Shown in pieces: positions 1 through 10,887 of a stretch of 64,000 nucleotides of DNA (positions are counted from its first letter, which is position 1; each line of letters starts with the position of its first letter). A program made the translations under genes and the position numbers. Source of the stretch: Cymodocea nodosa (taxonomy: Eukaryota; Streptophyta; Magnoliopsida; Alismatales; Cymodoceaceae); the NCBI GenBank assembly GCA_036874045.1, contig CM072344.1, forward strand, positions 8,466,501 to 8,530,500. The letters are read 5' to 3'. Below the pieces are notes generated by a model. It ran no database searches, was not told the origin of the DNA, and worked only from the letters and a program-made list of their open reading frames with translations.

Positions 1-2083
1 AGATGGGAAGATACCTCTTGAGGTATGGTTGAAAAGATCTGCTAGTTATTCAAAGCTTAGAATTTTCAGGTGTCCAGCTTACTATCATGTGAACAATGGC
101 AAGTTGGAACCACATGCCAAGAAAGGCATATTTGTAGGCTATGGTGTTGGTGTAAAGAGATACAGGATATATGATATTGAATCTCACAAAGTAATATATA
201 GCCGTGATGTTACTTTTGATGAGAATTCTCTTTTGCAGGCAACAGATAAACTAACAGGTGAAACACTAGAAATTGAGCACACCCTTCCTAAACAGATGGA
301 GATAGATGACGCACAGCAGCCGCCTATCACTGATCAAGTTGAAATTAGAGAAATCTCATCTGAAACTTAGGAAAATGAAGTTGAGGAGGAAGAGGTGGAG
401 CAACCACCACCAAGAACCATTGGCAAAGATCGTCCTAGAAGAGAGTTTAGACCTCTGATTAGATATGGCTATGACAGTTTGGTTGCTTTTGCCTTACAAG
501 TAGCAGTTGAGGTGGAGGATTCTATTGATCCACCTATATATGAAGCTGCAATGAAAGATTCAGAAGCTGGTCTTTGGATGTCTACTATGGAGGAACTCCA
601 ATCTCTTTATAAGAACAAGACTTGGGAACTGGTGAAACGTCCAAAGAACACAAATATTGTTGGTTGCAAATGAGTCTATAAGAAGAAGATTGGGACTCAA
701 GGCAACACAGGTGTGCAGCACAAGGCAAGATTAGTCGCCAAAGGTTATTCACAATGAGAAGGAGTTGACTTCAATGAGGTATTTGCTCCTATTGTATGTC
801 ATACATCTATTAGAATTTTGTTATCCATTACTGCAGCACATAATTTAGAATTGGAACAACTAGATGTAAAGACAGTCTTCTTGCATGGTGAGTTGGAAGA
901 AAATATTTGGAAGGAACAACCAACAGGGTTTGTGGTGAAAGGTAAATCTGATTGGGTGTGCAAATTAAATAAGTCATTGTATGGACTTAAACAGTCACCA
1001 CGACAATGGTACAAAAGGTTTGATGCCTTTATAGTTAAAGTTGGTTTTAGACGTAGCAACTATGATTCATGTGTATATGTTAAAACTCTTGATAAGAGTA
1101 CACATGTTTATTTGTTATTGTATGTTGATGATATTCTTATAGCTGCGAAGAATATCGAAGTGATACAGGAGCTAAAGGACACATTAAAATCAGAATTTGA
1201 TATGAAGGATCTTGGTCCAGCTGGCAGAATTCTTGGAATGGAGATTAGGTGTGAAAGAAATTCTGGTAAGCTATTTTTGAATCAATAGAAGTATATTGAG
1301 AAGATCCTTAGCAGATTTGGTATGGCTTCATGCAAAGCCATTAGCACGCCTTATGACAGAAATGTCAAATTGTCATCTACGATGTGTCCACAAACTGATT
1401 CTGAAAAGCTTGATATGCAACGAGTTCGTTATGCATAGGCAGTTGGAAGTCTTATGTATGCTATGGTATACACTAGGCCTGATTTGGCATATCCTTTGAG
1501 TGTTGTTAGTAGGTTCATGTCCAATCCGGGCAGGGAACATTGGAAAGTAGTTAAAAGGATATTTAGATATTTGAAAGGAACTCCAGGTGTTGGCTTGATG
1601 TATGCAGCAGATCAGGGTCATACTATGGCTGGTTATACAGACTCAGACTATGCAGGTGATGTTGACAGAAGGAGATCATTATCTGGTTATGTCTTTACAT
1701 TTGCAGGTTCTATTGTGAGTTGGAAATCAACTCTTCAGCCTACGGTATCTCTGTCCACAATTGAGGCTGAATATGTGGCTATGACAGAAGCTGCAAAGGA
1801 AGGGATTTGGTTGAAAGGCTTACTTGAAGACTTTGGTTGGCACATTGATAAAGCTGATATCTTTTGTAATAGTCTTAATGCTATTTGTCTCTCCAAAGAT
1901 AATGTCTTTCATGATAGAACTAAACATATTGATGTTAAGTATCATTTCCTCAGGAATGAAGATAGGATAAAGATTATGAAGGTCAACACAAAGGACAATC
2001 CGGCTGATATGTTTACAAATGGCGCTGTTGAAAGCAAGTTCAAGCATTGCTTGGACTTACTCAACGTCTATTGCTGCTGCTGA
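1..2083 (+). pseudogene. Copia pol remnant: integrase C-terminus, reverse transcriptase, RNase H
   Basis: The first ~350 bases encode the integrase C-terminal region of Copia proteins, recognisable by KKGIFVGYGVGVKRYRIYD, which matches the usual GIFVGY...KGYRVY pattern. Reverse transcriptase follows at about 540-1290, with the Copia hallmarks LDVKTVFLHGELEENI, LNKSLYGLKQSPRQWY and the catalytic YVDDILIA near 1120-1145. RNase H is at about 1450-2080, with YTDSDYAGDVDRRRSLSGY and the terminal RTKHIDVKYHFLR. The likely role was copying and integrating the element. It is a fossil with several breaks and no single open frame. Confidence 0.9.
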
Positions 2084-2139
2084 CCCAAGTTGGGTCTTGG
2101 TGATCCATCACCTGTTCGTGGTGAAGATTGATGAAAGAC

Positions 2140-2151
2140 AAGGTGGAGATT
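2140..2151 (+). other. Polypurine tract of the Tork-like Copia element
   Basis: The purine run AAGGTGGAGATTT ends just before the LTR start TGTGATGCG at 2152. In LTR elements this is the plus-strand primer site. Confidence 0.75.
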
Positions 2152-2524
2152 TGTGATGCGTATGTCTTCCATCAAGTATATGTATGTGTCATTGAATATG
2201 GTTGTATTTCTTTGATAATTTGTACAGGGGCAAACTTATCTTTTGGGTATCACCAACTATTGCCCCTATATATGTAAGGGGTCATCCACGTCCAAGGGAT
2301 GTCATGCCAAACCATCCCTTGATTTTGTTCTCCCCCTTCTTTGTACCAACAACCATACAGCAAGGAATCACGATAGATTGATCACCCGTGGTTGTACCCG
2401 TGTTGGGGAACCACGTAAATTTGTTGTTCTTCGAATTCTCCACTCGCAATCCTCTCTTCCACACAGATCTCTTCTCCACGCCACCCCTAGATGCTCCACG
2501 TTTGTTTGATATTTCCACACAACA
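2152..2524 (+). repeat. 3' LTR of the Tork-like Copia element
   Basis: The LTR is 373 bp. It starts TGTGATG after the polypurine tract and ends CACACAACA. A TATA-like sequence (TATATATG) lies at 2267-2274. The length suits Tork/Tnt1-type Copia elements. The open reading frames seen across it are not coding. Confidence 0.85.
2267..2274 (+). promoter_or_regulatory. TATA-like box in the Tork-like LTR
   Basis: TATATATG sits about 115 bp into the LTR, where U3 promoters are expected. Its function is inferred from position only. Confidence 0.45.
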
Positions 2525-4727
2525 GATATTAAATAGTGTATAGATGAACAAAAAAAATTGCCATTAGGAAAATGGGCCTTCGAAGTGAAGGACAAAGAGT
2601 TTATCAACTCAAAATGGCAGAGGTTGAGAGCTTAAAACTCTATATTCCATTATTACAACCTAGGCATCATGGTGAAGGACCATCAAGACCTTAGGTGCCT
2701 TTAACAGGAGAAATTAAGACAATTTTAGAACCTCTTAAACAACCTGAAACACTGTAGACATATAGTCAGAAAAAGAAAAAGACAACTGAATATTTTGGAC
2801 TAACTATAGGTGTACAAGGAATATTGCATCAAAAAGAAGAATCAGTGAAAAATGGAAAACTATGCTCCATTGCAGAAGCTAGATAGACATTTTTGTTAGG
2901 AATCCCAACAGATGTGACAAATATTGGCTTACAAGCATATACTCTAAGGTATTGTGTCACATTAGTGCATAATGTATCTTTTCATACAATGGACAATTTT
3001 TTACACAATGTTGCAAGCACACATTCTTTTCCTATGGAAAGAGAGCATGTGGGACATTTTGATGATACATATACAGATGATATCCAATTTGATGATATTT
3101 TTAATGACATAGACACTGAGTCTATGAATTTTAAAGATATTTCATTTGAAGAGGACTGTATAGATATTCTTCCTCTTACTGTATCTCAAACAAAGACTTT
3201 TGAATTTTGGTACAATTGCTTATACTACACTTTATATATATGGTTATGTCTGTTACAGTATATAGTATACTTGTTGATAAATGTATATAATCAACAACAT
3301 ACACAGTTACAAATAGAATATGATACTACCAATGTCTCACATATACAAATTTCAAAAATATAGGATGATTCTATTCCACAGAAAGATATAGAACATTCTT
3401 TTATACAGAGACAATTGTATAGATCAAATATAGATATACATGTTGCTGATATATAGATTATTACAGAGACTGTTGCTAATGAAATGTTTCCAGAAGAACA
3501 CATACAAGAATTTCAGCAGATTATTGATACAACAATACCAGATACTTTAGACATTTATAATAGTTTTGATGGCAATTACACCAGTTCTGAAAGATCTGCA
3601 AATTTAGATGCTGCTGAAAATTTTGAAACAAGTCCCATTTCAGAACATCATGACAGGAAAATACTTAATCCCGATCAGAGTTTAGATGAAAATACACTAT
3701 TATGGTTCAGAATAATTCCTGTTATGACAAATTTCAGACATATAAAACTTTTACAATTTTATATTCAAGACCAGTTAAGTTTGAAGGGATGGCACACATA
3801 CGAGAACTGTTTGAATTTCAAGGCTTGTTGACTCTACTTCCACAATAGCTAGGCCATCTTGCTATACCCGAACTTATTAGTTATTTTTACTCAAACTTAA
3901 TAGTGGAAGAAGGTATTCCTGTTTCTAATATACAAGACAATGACATATATTTAACTCTAGATTTACTACTTCAGGTACTTGGTTTGAAAAATGGAGTTAA
4001 ATTATCAGAAAGAAAACAGGTTTATCGATTGGGATGAGACATTACACATTTAGCCAAAGATCCAACTGCCAACAAACCATTGACATTACTAAATGACTTA
4101 AATGGCCAAGCACATTTTATTGCAAAAATATTGCATGCTACATTGTTTCAGAGGTTTGGTCATGGGGCAGAAGTTGGCAGATGTTGTTTTTATACTACAT
4201 ATGCATTTATAAACCATATACAGGTGAACTGGTATGATATTTTTGTTTCTCATATCTTACATTTGCAGAGTAAATTATTTTATGGTGATACGATTTTGAG
4301 AATTGTGGCAAGTCAAATAGATATTACACCTTGACCATAGAAAAGATTAAAGTCAAGATCTTTCTCTACAAAGGAACTCCAAAAATACCAGGAAGTAGAT
4401 ACACTTGTCCTCAGACAACAACAACAACAAGATCGGCAAACATAGTCACAGCAGCAACAGCAACAATCCACACAATTTATAGAAACACAGCAACATATAG
4501 ATATACAACAAGATATACATACAGATATACAATAAGGTATACATACAGCAATACATACAGGTATAGATATAGACATACATACTAAATTTTTACAGCAACC
4601 ATCACAAGTTTCTCAAAATAATTTAGATCAAGCATTACTTGATCAGATAAACAGAGTTAGTACAGAAATTGCAAAGAAAATTTTAGATACTCTAATTGAT
4701 ATTTTTCGAAGACAAAGAGGCTTGTGA
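2525..4727 (+). pseudogene. aORF remnant (plant transposon-protein type), element D
   Basis: This is a broken extra ORF between pol and the 3' LTR. The part at about 3790-4330 (LNGQAHFIAKIL, HIQVNWYDIFVSHIL, SKLFYGD) is clearly related to the aORF of family A on the minus strand (LNGKAHMVANIL, NKIQVNWCQVFLSKI, KKLFFGD at 36325-36729). It resembles the plant-specific domain annotated as putative plant transposon protein in Gypsy and Copia elements. The middle is acidic and Asp/Ile-rich. The tail at about 4410-4580 is glutamine-rich with His-Thr-Ile repeats, followed by a short possible coiled-coil. Function is unknown; an envelope-like role has been proposed for genes in this position, but I see no signal peptide or clear membrane segment. 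It has many breaks. Confidence 0.7.
4410..4585 (+). repeat. Low-complexity CAA/CAG and ATACA repeats in the aORF tail
   Basis: Imperfect CAA/CAG triplets (4417-4480) are followed by ATACA/ATAGATATACA-like repeats to 4585. They encode Gln-rich and Ile-His-Thr-rich protein in the aORF frame. Long reading frames appear here on both strands because the repeats lack stops; they are not separate genes. Confidence 0.8.
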
Positions 4728-5054
4728 TTATACAAATTATGTATTACATGATTTATTTTTTTGTAATTTGTAACCAAAACTATTATGTAAATTGTTTACT
4801 GATTTTAATGTTACATGATTATTTTTCACAGTTTATGATATTAAATAGTTTATGCTTAATCCATAAATCCTATGTATGTTTGAAACTATCATTTTGATTA
4901 ATATATACTTAGTAAGATTTCCTTCCTTACATTTAACTTGCTTAACTTCCTAAAGGGAGAGAAAATAGTTTGTTTACTTTTTTATAATGCCAAAAAGGGG
5001 GAGATATAAATTATATGACTTATTAGGTTTTGACATCATCAAAAAGGGAGAGAT
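4728..5054 (+). other. Spacer between aORF and 3' LTR, with two polypurine tracts
   Basis: This AT-rich spacer shows no coding signal. It has two similar purine tracts, CAAAAAGGGGGAGAT at 4991-5005 and CAAAAAGGGAGAGAT at about 5039-5053. The second lies directly before the LTR and is the likely plus-strand primer. Confidence 0.7.
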
Positions 5055-6230
5055 TGTTAGGTATTTAATTTTGATGATATATGCTTTATTATCGTATTTA
5101 AATAAGTCTAAATAATATTCTCTAAGTGTATTTCTCTAAGTATAATAGTTAACAGATTATTGGAAAGTTTCATTTTTATGTCGGATAAATTAAAGATTTC
5201 CGAAGAGTTAGATTTGCAATAGTTAAACTTTCAGATAGTTAACGTCTCAATTTTGTCGAATACTTTATGTTAAAAACTTGTATAGTTAAGTTATCTGCAC
5301 ATGTGTTTTTAATGTTTTAAGTTGTCACATGTTTTCCTTGTGCGTTCGGTAATGAAAAATCAAATAATTAGATAACTGTTCGAGTTTTTATATGCATGGA
5401 TAGATAACTGTTCGAGTTTTATAAAAGGACTAACGAATAGATAAGTTTCTTTGTTTAGTCATGTGTTTTGCAGGTGCAAAAACTCGAAGAGTTAAAGGAT
5501 AAGTGTTCGAGTTTTTATAGGACTTAAAGGATAAATGTTCGACTAAATCAAATACTTAGAAGATATTCTACAAGACTCCAGGAGGATAAAGTTTCGATGT
5601 ATCTATGAGTGGAGATCATGGAAACTCAAAAAGATAGTAATTTGGATTAAAGAGAAAATTAATACGTGGATTATGGATTATGAATTGTGGATCAAGTGGA
5701 TGAACATGCTGAACGTGAAAGACAATAGAGTTCGACTACAAATAGAGAGTACGAGCTACATTACAACAAGGGATCCCAATCTCGAAAACCAAGTCTGAAT
5801 ATTCAATCCGGATCCCTAACTGAAAAGTTAAGTTTGAATATTCATATTCTGAAAAGTTCTCCAACATCAAAAGAAGTTCAAAATTCCAAGCAATTTCAAA
5901 AAAGAGCTGCAAATGTAAGAAGTCTGGAAATTCGACAATTGGAGAAGAAGAGATACAAAAGCTGAGCAAAGACAAAGAAAGATCAGGTTTTATACAATTC
6001 GAAATTAGTTTTCAATAAGAGCTTTATTGTTATATTCGAATTGTATATCGAACATTTCTGTATCAAAACCGTCAAGAAGGGAATTGAGCTGAAAAGATAT
6101 TGTAAATTCTGTCTTGAAATAAAAGAATAGAATTTCATTTACGAGTGTTTTGTGCTCTTGTTTTATCTGCTAGTATTTAATTACTAAAGACACAATTCAC
6201 CCCCCCTCTTGTGATACAGACGATCCTACA
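5055..6230 (+). repeat. 3' LTR of element D
   Basis: The LTR is 1,176 bp, from TGTTAGGTATT to CGATCCTACA. It has a TATA box TATAAAAG at 5420-5427 and a poly(A) signal AATAAA at 6118-6123. The end sequence ACAATTCACCCCCCCTCTTGTG...GATCCTACA is shared with the LTRs of Copia B, so D and B are related. Four copies of a GATAAnTGTTCGAGTTTTTAT motif lie around the TATA box (5371, 5403, 5498, 5530). Confidence 0.88.
5420..5427 (+). promoter_or_regulatory. TATA box of LTR D
   Basis: TATAAAAG lies immediately after the second copy of the GATAACTGTTCGAGTTTT repeat. This suits a U3 core promoter, though activity is inferred. Confidence 0.55.
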
Positions 6231-7254
6231 CACATCTATCCAAGATTCCAAGGATCTCAACAATTACACAGTTGAAGAACTGTTGGGCAATCTTCTAGCC
6301 CATGAAGTTCAAATGAAGGACTGGAAAGAGCAAGAAGGAGTTGTTGAAAAGAAAGCTAAGAAGAAAAAGGAAATATCATTTCCTTCAACAAAAGAAGCTC
6401 CAAGCTCAGATGATGATGAGATCATGTTGCTGGCAAGGAACTTTAGAAAGTTCATGAAAAAAAAGAATAAGACCAGCTCCTCCAAAAGAACTGTCCTTAC
6501 ATGCTTTAAATGCAAAAGGCAAGGACACATACAAACTTTCTGTCCATTTTAGACAGAAGAGGATCAGGTAGATAAGAAGAAGAGATGGAAGGAGAAAAAG
6601 ATGGCACTCAAAGCTATGTGGGATGATAGTAGCTCATCAAGTAGTTCATCTGATTCTGAAGATGAGGTTGCAGCAAATATGTGCTTTGCAGCTCAAGAGG
6701 TATGTTCCACTTCTTCTAGCTTAGAAGATGAGCATGATGAAATAGATATTAATAGTCTTCTGTGTACTGTAGATAATCTCTATGTTAAATATAAAGAATT
6801 TAAGAAAGAAATTAAAAGGTTAAATAATTGCTTAGAAGATTCTTTTGTTGAATTAGAAATAGTTGTAGTTGATAATAGAAATCTGAAATCTAACTTGGAT
6901 AAATATAATTGTGATAACTGTAAATTGAAAGAAGAAAATAAAAACTTATTAACTACAATATCTGATCTAAAAAATACCATATGTAAATTTACTCAAGGTC
7001 AAAAAGGACTAAATAAAATTATAGGATCTCATCGACCTAATGGAAGTAAATATGGACTAGGGTATGCTACACCACAGGAAGTACCTTATTGTGGTGGAAT
7101 GATTCGATCATACAGAGATGGCACCACTACGTTTGCCATCAAACGAAGATCAGGACATATGTGGCTGCCAAGAGGCAATAGATTTAATATTTTAAGGACT
7201 AACACTACTGGACTCAAGAAGATTTGGGTGACAAAAGCCTTAATTTCAATATAA
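6231..7254 (+). pseudogene. Copia gag remnant, element C
   Basis: This encodes the nucleocapsid part of gag. A UBN2-type gag region (TVEELLGNLLAHEVQMKDW) is followed by a Lys-rich linker and a CCHC zinc knuckle, CFKCKRQGHIQTFC, at about 6500-6545. Next come an acidic serine run, a Glu/Lys/Asn-rich segment likely to form a coiled coil (about 6770-7020), and the linker YGLGYATPQE that precedes protease in many Copia polyproteins. It is broken, with a few breaks. Confidence 0.85.
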
Positions 7255-7255
7255 A

Positions 7256-8570
7256 TTGCAGGATGATAAGGAGCTCCAAGCACGTACAACAAAATGGATT
7301 GTGGACAGTGGATGCTCAAAGCATATGATAGGTAAGAAAAGATTTCTTAATTCTATTCAAAGTTTAAATTCAGGATCTGTTAAATTTGGAAATAATGAAA
7401 AGTGTAAAATTACTGCTATAGGAAATATCACATCAGAAAATGGCATAATTGAGAATGTCTTGCATGTCAATGGATTAAAACAAAACTTATTAAGTGTAGG
7501 ACAATTATGTGATAAAGGTTATACAGTTTCCTTTACTACTGAAAATTGTTACATTATTGATTCGGCATCAAATGAAATAAAATTTACTGGTATTAGAAAT
7601 TGTTCTATTTATCCATTAAATTTTCCTTATGAAAATACTGCAAGCAATTCCTGTTTGATAGCATCTAGTGAAGATGATTGGTTGTGGCATAAAAGACTTG
7701 GTCACATTAATATGAAGACTCTTAGAAAGTTATCCAAGGATGATCTTGTCAAGGGATTGCCTAAACTTACATTCAAAAAAAATAAGGTGTGTAGTGACTG
7801 TATGCTAGGAAAGCAAAAGAGAACCTCACTCCATAGTAAACATGAAATTTCAACCAAAAGACCATTAGAACTGTTACATCTAGATCTGTTTGGCCCAACT
7901 CAATTATCAAGCCTTGGAGGTCAAAAATATACTCTTGTTATTGGAGATGATTTTTCTAGATTAACCTGGGTAATATTTTTAACTCATAAAAATGAGACAT
8001 GTAGTGAGTTCCAAAATTTTTGCATTAGAATTCAAAACCAGAAGGAACTGATAGTAAAGAAAATCAAAAGTGATCATGGAGGAGAATTTAAAAATCATGA
8101 GTTCGAAAATTTGTGCAATTCATTTGGAATTTTGCATGAATTCTCCTGCCCTAGAACTCTAGCTCAAAATGGAGTAGTGGAAAGAAAGAATAGAACATTG
8201 CAAGAAATGGCTAGAAATATATTAAATGCCACTGATTTGCCAAAATTTCTTTGGGCTGAAGTAGTTGGTACAGCCTATCATATCTCCAACAGAACTCACA
8301 TCAGACCTATGATGAATAAGACACCTTTTGAAATCTGATTTGATAAGACTCCAAATGTTGGTTACTTTAAGACATTTAGTTGCAAATGCTTTGTATTAAA
8401 CACTGGAAATGCTAAAGACAAGTTTAATGCAAAATCTAAACCTGCCATACTTGTTAGATACTCATCCAGAAGCAAAGCTTACAAAGTATATGTTGCTAAA
8501 GATAGAAGAGTAGAGGAAAGCATAAATGTTCAATTTGATGAAGATTTGATATAGAATTTCAAGAATCTGA
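7256..8570 (+). pseudogene. Copia protease and integrase remnant, element C
   Basis: Protease is marked by KWIVDSGCSKHMIG, carrying the Asp-Ser-Gly active-site triad, at about 7290-7335. The GAG-pre-integrase zinc-binding region (WLWHKRLGHINMKTL) lies at about 7680-7830. The integrase core follows with LLHLDLFGP, SDHGGEF and GVVERKNRTLQEMAR at 7870-8220, giving the D, D, E catalytic set. The C-terminal part runs to about 8570. The first 360 residues are the longest single open frame in the window's Copia elements, but the polyprotein as a whole is broken. Confidence 0.9.
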
Positions 8571-8639
8571 TGATTGACAATGACAGTGAAAATGAATATT
8601 TAGAGAAAGGAAATTGCAAACATAAACTCAAATCTCAAG

Positions 8640-10311
8640 CTTTAGATCAGAATCAACACAGTTGGAAGTTCAAATCTGATCACCCCATGGAACAAATAAT
8701 TGGAAATATAACCAAAGAGGTACAAACGAGAAGCAAAGCACAAGATATTTGTAATTTTTGTACATTTGTATCAGAAATAGAGCCAAAATCAATAGATGAA
8801 GCCTGTAAGGATATTTACTGGATAATGACTATGTAGGAAGAATTAAATCAATTCTAGAAAAATAATGTTTGGAATTTAGTGGAAAAACCTGTAGGAAAAT
8901 CCATCATTGGAACTAAATGAATTTTTAGAAACAAATTAGATGAAGAAGGAAACATTCTCAGAAATAAAGCTCGACTAGTTGCACAAGGCTATAATCAGCA
9001 AGAAGGTATTGACTATGAAGAAACTTTTGCACCTATAGCCAGAATAGATGCTATCAGAGTGTTGTTTGCCTTTGCAAGCAGTATGAGAATAAAATTGTTT
9101 CAGATGGATGTGAAAAGTGCCTTTTTGAATGGGAAAATTCAAGAAGAAGTTTTTGTTAAACAACCTCCCAAATTTGAAGATGAAGTCAAGCCAGATCATG
9201 TCTTCAAATTAAATAAAGCTTTATATGGTCTGAAATAGGCACTTAGGGCATGGTATGAGAAACTAAAAAAATTCTTAACTGAAAATGACTTCTCTATAGG
9301 CAAAGTGGACAACACTTTGTTTATCAAAACTGTTGATTTGCACATTTTGATCATACAGATATATGTTGATGATATAGTTTTTGGAGCTACATCAAAAAAA
9401 CTCTGTCATGGATTTCAAAATTTGATGAAAAATAAATTTGAAATGAGCATGATGGGAGAATTGAAGTTTTTCTTAGGTCTACAAATCCATCAAGTGTGAA
9501 ATGACACCTTTATCAACCAAGAGAAATACTGCAAAGAAATATTGAAGAAATTTAGCTATGAAAACATTAAATATGCAAATACTCAAATAAGTTCAAGTAC
9601 AAAACTAGAAATCGATGACTCAAGTATTATAGTAGATCAAAAGAAATATAGAGGCATTATTGGATCTCTATTATATCTTTCAACAAGTAGGCCAGATATC
9701 ATGTTCAATGCATGCTTGTGTGCTAGATTTCAAGCATCACCACAGGAATCTCATTTGAAATCAGTAAAAAGAATTTTCAAATATCTACAAGGTACTAAAG
9801 ATTTTGGATTATACTACTTAACTGACAACAACCTAACATTATCAAGCTATAGTGATGCAGATTATGCTGGCAGCAGATCTGATAGAAAAAGCACAAGTGG
9901 CACATGCCAACTACTTGGAAATTCATTAATCTCCTAGTTTAGTAGGAAACAAAATTGTATTGCATTATCTACTACTAAAGTTGAATATATTGCAGGAGGT
10001 CTATGTTGTGCTCAAATTCTTTGGATGTAGTAAACTTTATCAGACTACAGACTGAAAATTCAGAATACAATCATATTTTGTGATAACAGCAATGCAATTA
10101 GTTTATCTAAGAATACTATACTTCATTCTAGAGCCAAGCATATCGAGATCAAACATCATTTCTGAGAGATCATGTGGAAAAAGGGAACATCTCACTCAAG
10201 TTTGTGCTAACAGAAAATCAACTTGTAGATATTTTCACCAAACCTTTAAATGAATCAACTTTTAATCATATTAGAAGAAATCTAGGCATATGTTCATTAC
10301 AAGATATTTAA
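8640..10311 (+). pseudogene. Copia reverse transcriptase and RNase H remnant, element C
   Basis: The segment begins with the HPMEQIIGN linker typical of the region before Copia reverse transcriptase. Reverse transcriptase is at about 8850-9500: ARLVAQGYNQQEG, QMDVKSAFLNG and the catalytic YVDDIVFGAT at 9362-9391. RNase H follows at about 9630-10311, with SSYSDADYAGSRSDRKSTSG and a final SLQDI before the stop. Several breaks interrupt it. Confidence 0.88.
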
Positions 10312-10724
10312 ATGCTTTTATATTATTCCTCAAGCTCACCATATGGGAGCTTGCTTTCTGCTAACATGTACTCATGCAGGACATATTAGATATCAATTTT
10401 AAAGTTTTAAGATATCAATCACCTTTTTATATAATGACAAAAAGGGGGAGAAGAATATGGAAATTAGAGAAGAATATGGAAACTTATAGTATTTCCAACA
10501 TAAACAGAAGGAGAATTATTAAAAGGGGGAAGAAATACTCAACACATAGATAGGGGGAAAAGACAGCACACAGTTAGGGGGAGGAATCTCACCACTACAG
10601 TATATTCATTGTAAATCCTTGTTTTACTTAGTTTCTGTGTGACTGAATATATAGAAATAATCTAGGGAGTGAAATACATGTAAATAAATGTGAAAGATTT
10701 TGTCATTATCAAAAAGGGGGAGAT
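10312..10724 (+). other. 3' untranslated spacer of element C with several polypurine tracts
   Basis: This is the non-coding 3' end of element C. It holds five purine tracts of the AAAAGGGGGA type (about 10438, 10513, 10547, 10570 and 10709). Only the last, AAAAAGGGGGAGAT, touches the LTR start and should be the working primer site. Confidence 0.8.
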
Positions 10725-10887
10725 TGTTAGGACCCGAGTATTTTGATAATGCAAAAACCTATGTGAGGAAATATATTGTATTTCACAGATAAGTCAGTGT
10801 AGCAAAAGATCAGAAGGCAGACAAATAAGTTGCAGTTAATTCCAGAATATGTTGGAGTTCCCTACAACTTCCATGGGTTCCCTACAA
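10725..10887 (+). repeat. Start of the 3' LTR of element C (partial)
   Basis: It begins TGTTAGGACCCGAGTATTTT directly after the polypurine tract. The first ~110 bp align with the solo LTR at 42234-43125 read on the minus strand. The right limit is uncertain (about 10850-10888), because Tat-type protease coding starts there. Confidence 0.7.

Larger units (their letters stand above)
1..2524 (+). mobile_element. Copia retrotransposon, Tork/Tnt1-like, 3' part
   Basis: This is the 3' part of a Copia element whose 5' half lies left of the window. It runs from the end of integrase through reverse transcriptase and RNase H to a polypurine tract and a 3' LTR. The order integrase before reverse transcriptase defines Copia. 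The element is broken, with about five or more breaks in pol. The LTR ends (TG...CA) are clear. The base after the LTR (2525) begins the coding region of another element, so it appears inserted in element D. The matching target duplication on the left is out of the window. Confidence 0.92.
2525..6230 (+). mobile_element. SIRE-like Copia element D, 3' part with aORF and 3' LTR
   Basis: The Tork-like element interrupts this element on its left, so pol is not seen. What remains is an extra ORF (aORF), a spacer with two A5G4-5AGAT polypurine tracts, and a full LTR. The tract CATCAAAAAGGGAGAGAT followed by TGTTAGG is the usual 3' end of SIRE/Maximus-type Copia elements, which are known to carry an extra ORF after pol. 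The LTR's right edge (6230) abuts the middle of another Copia gag, so D is nested in element C. Confidence 0.75.
6231..10887 (+). mobile_element. Copia element C, gag to start of 3' LTR
   Basis: This is the largest Copia body in the window. Its order is gag, protease, integrase, reverse transcriptase, RNase H, polypurine tract and the start of an LTR. Its 5' LTR and gag start were separated by the insertion of element D and lie left of the window. On the right its LTR stops after about 160 bp and Tat-type protease coding begins. The LTR start (TGTTAGGACC...TATTTTGATAATGCAAAAACC) matches the solo LTR at 42234-43125 on the other strand. It has roughly ten or more breaks. Confidence 0.88.

Noticed and set aside
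4313-4585. A Cys/Ile-rich minus-strand protein and a Thr/Tyr-rich plus-strand protein
   Set aside because: Both are translations of CAA/CAG and ATACA repeats in the wrong frame of the aORF tail.
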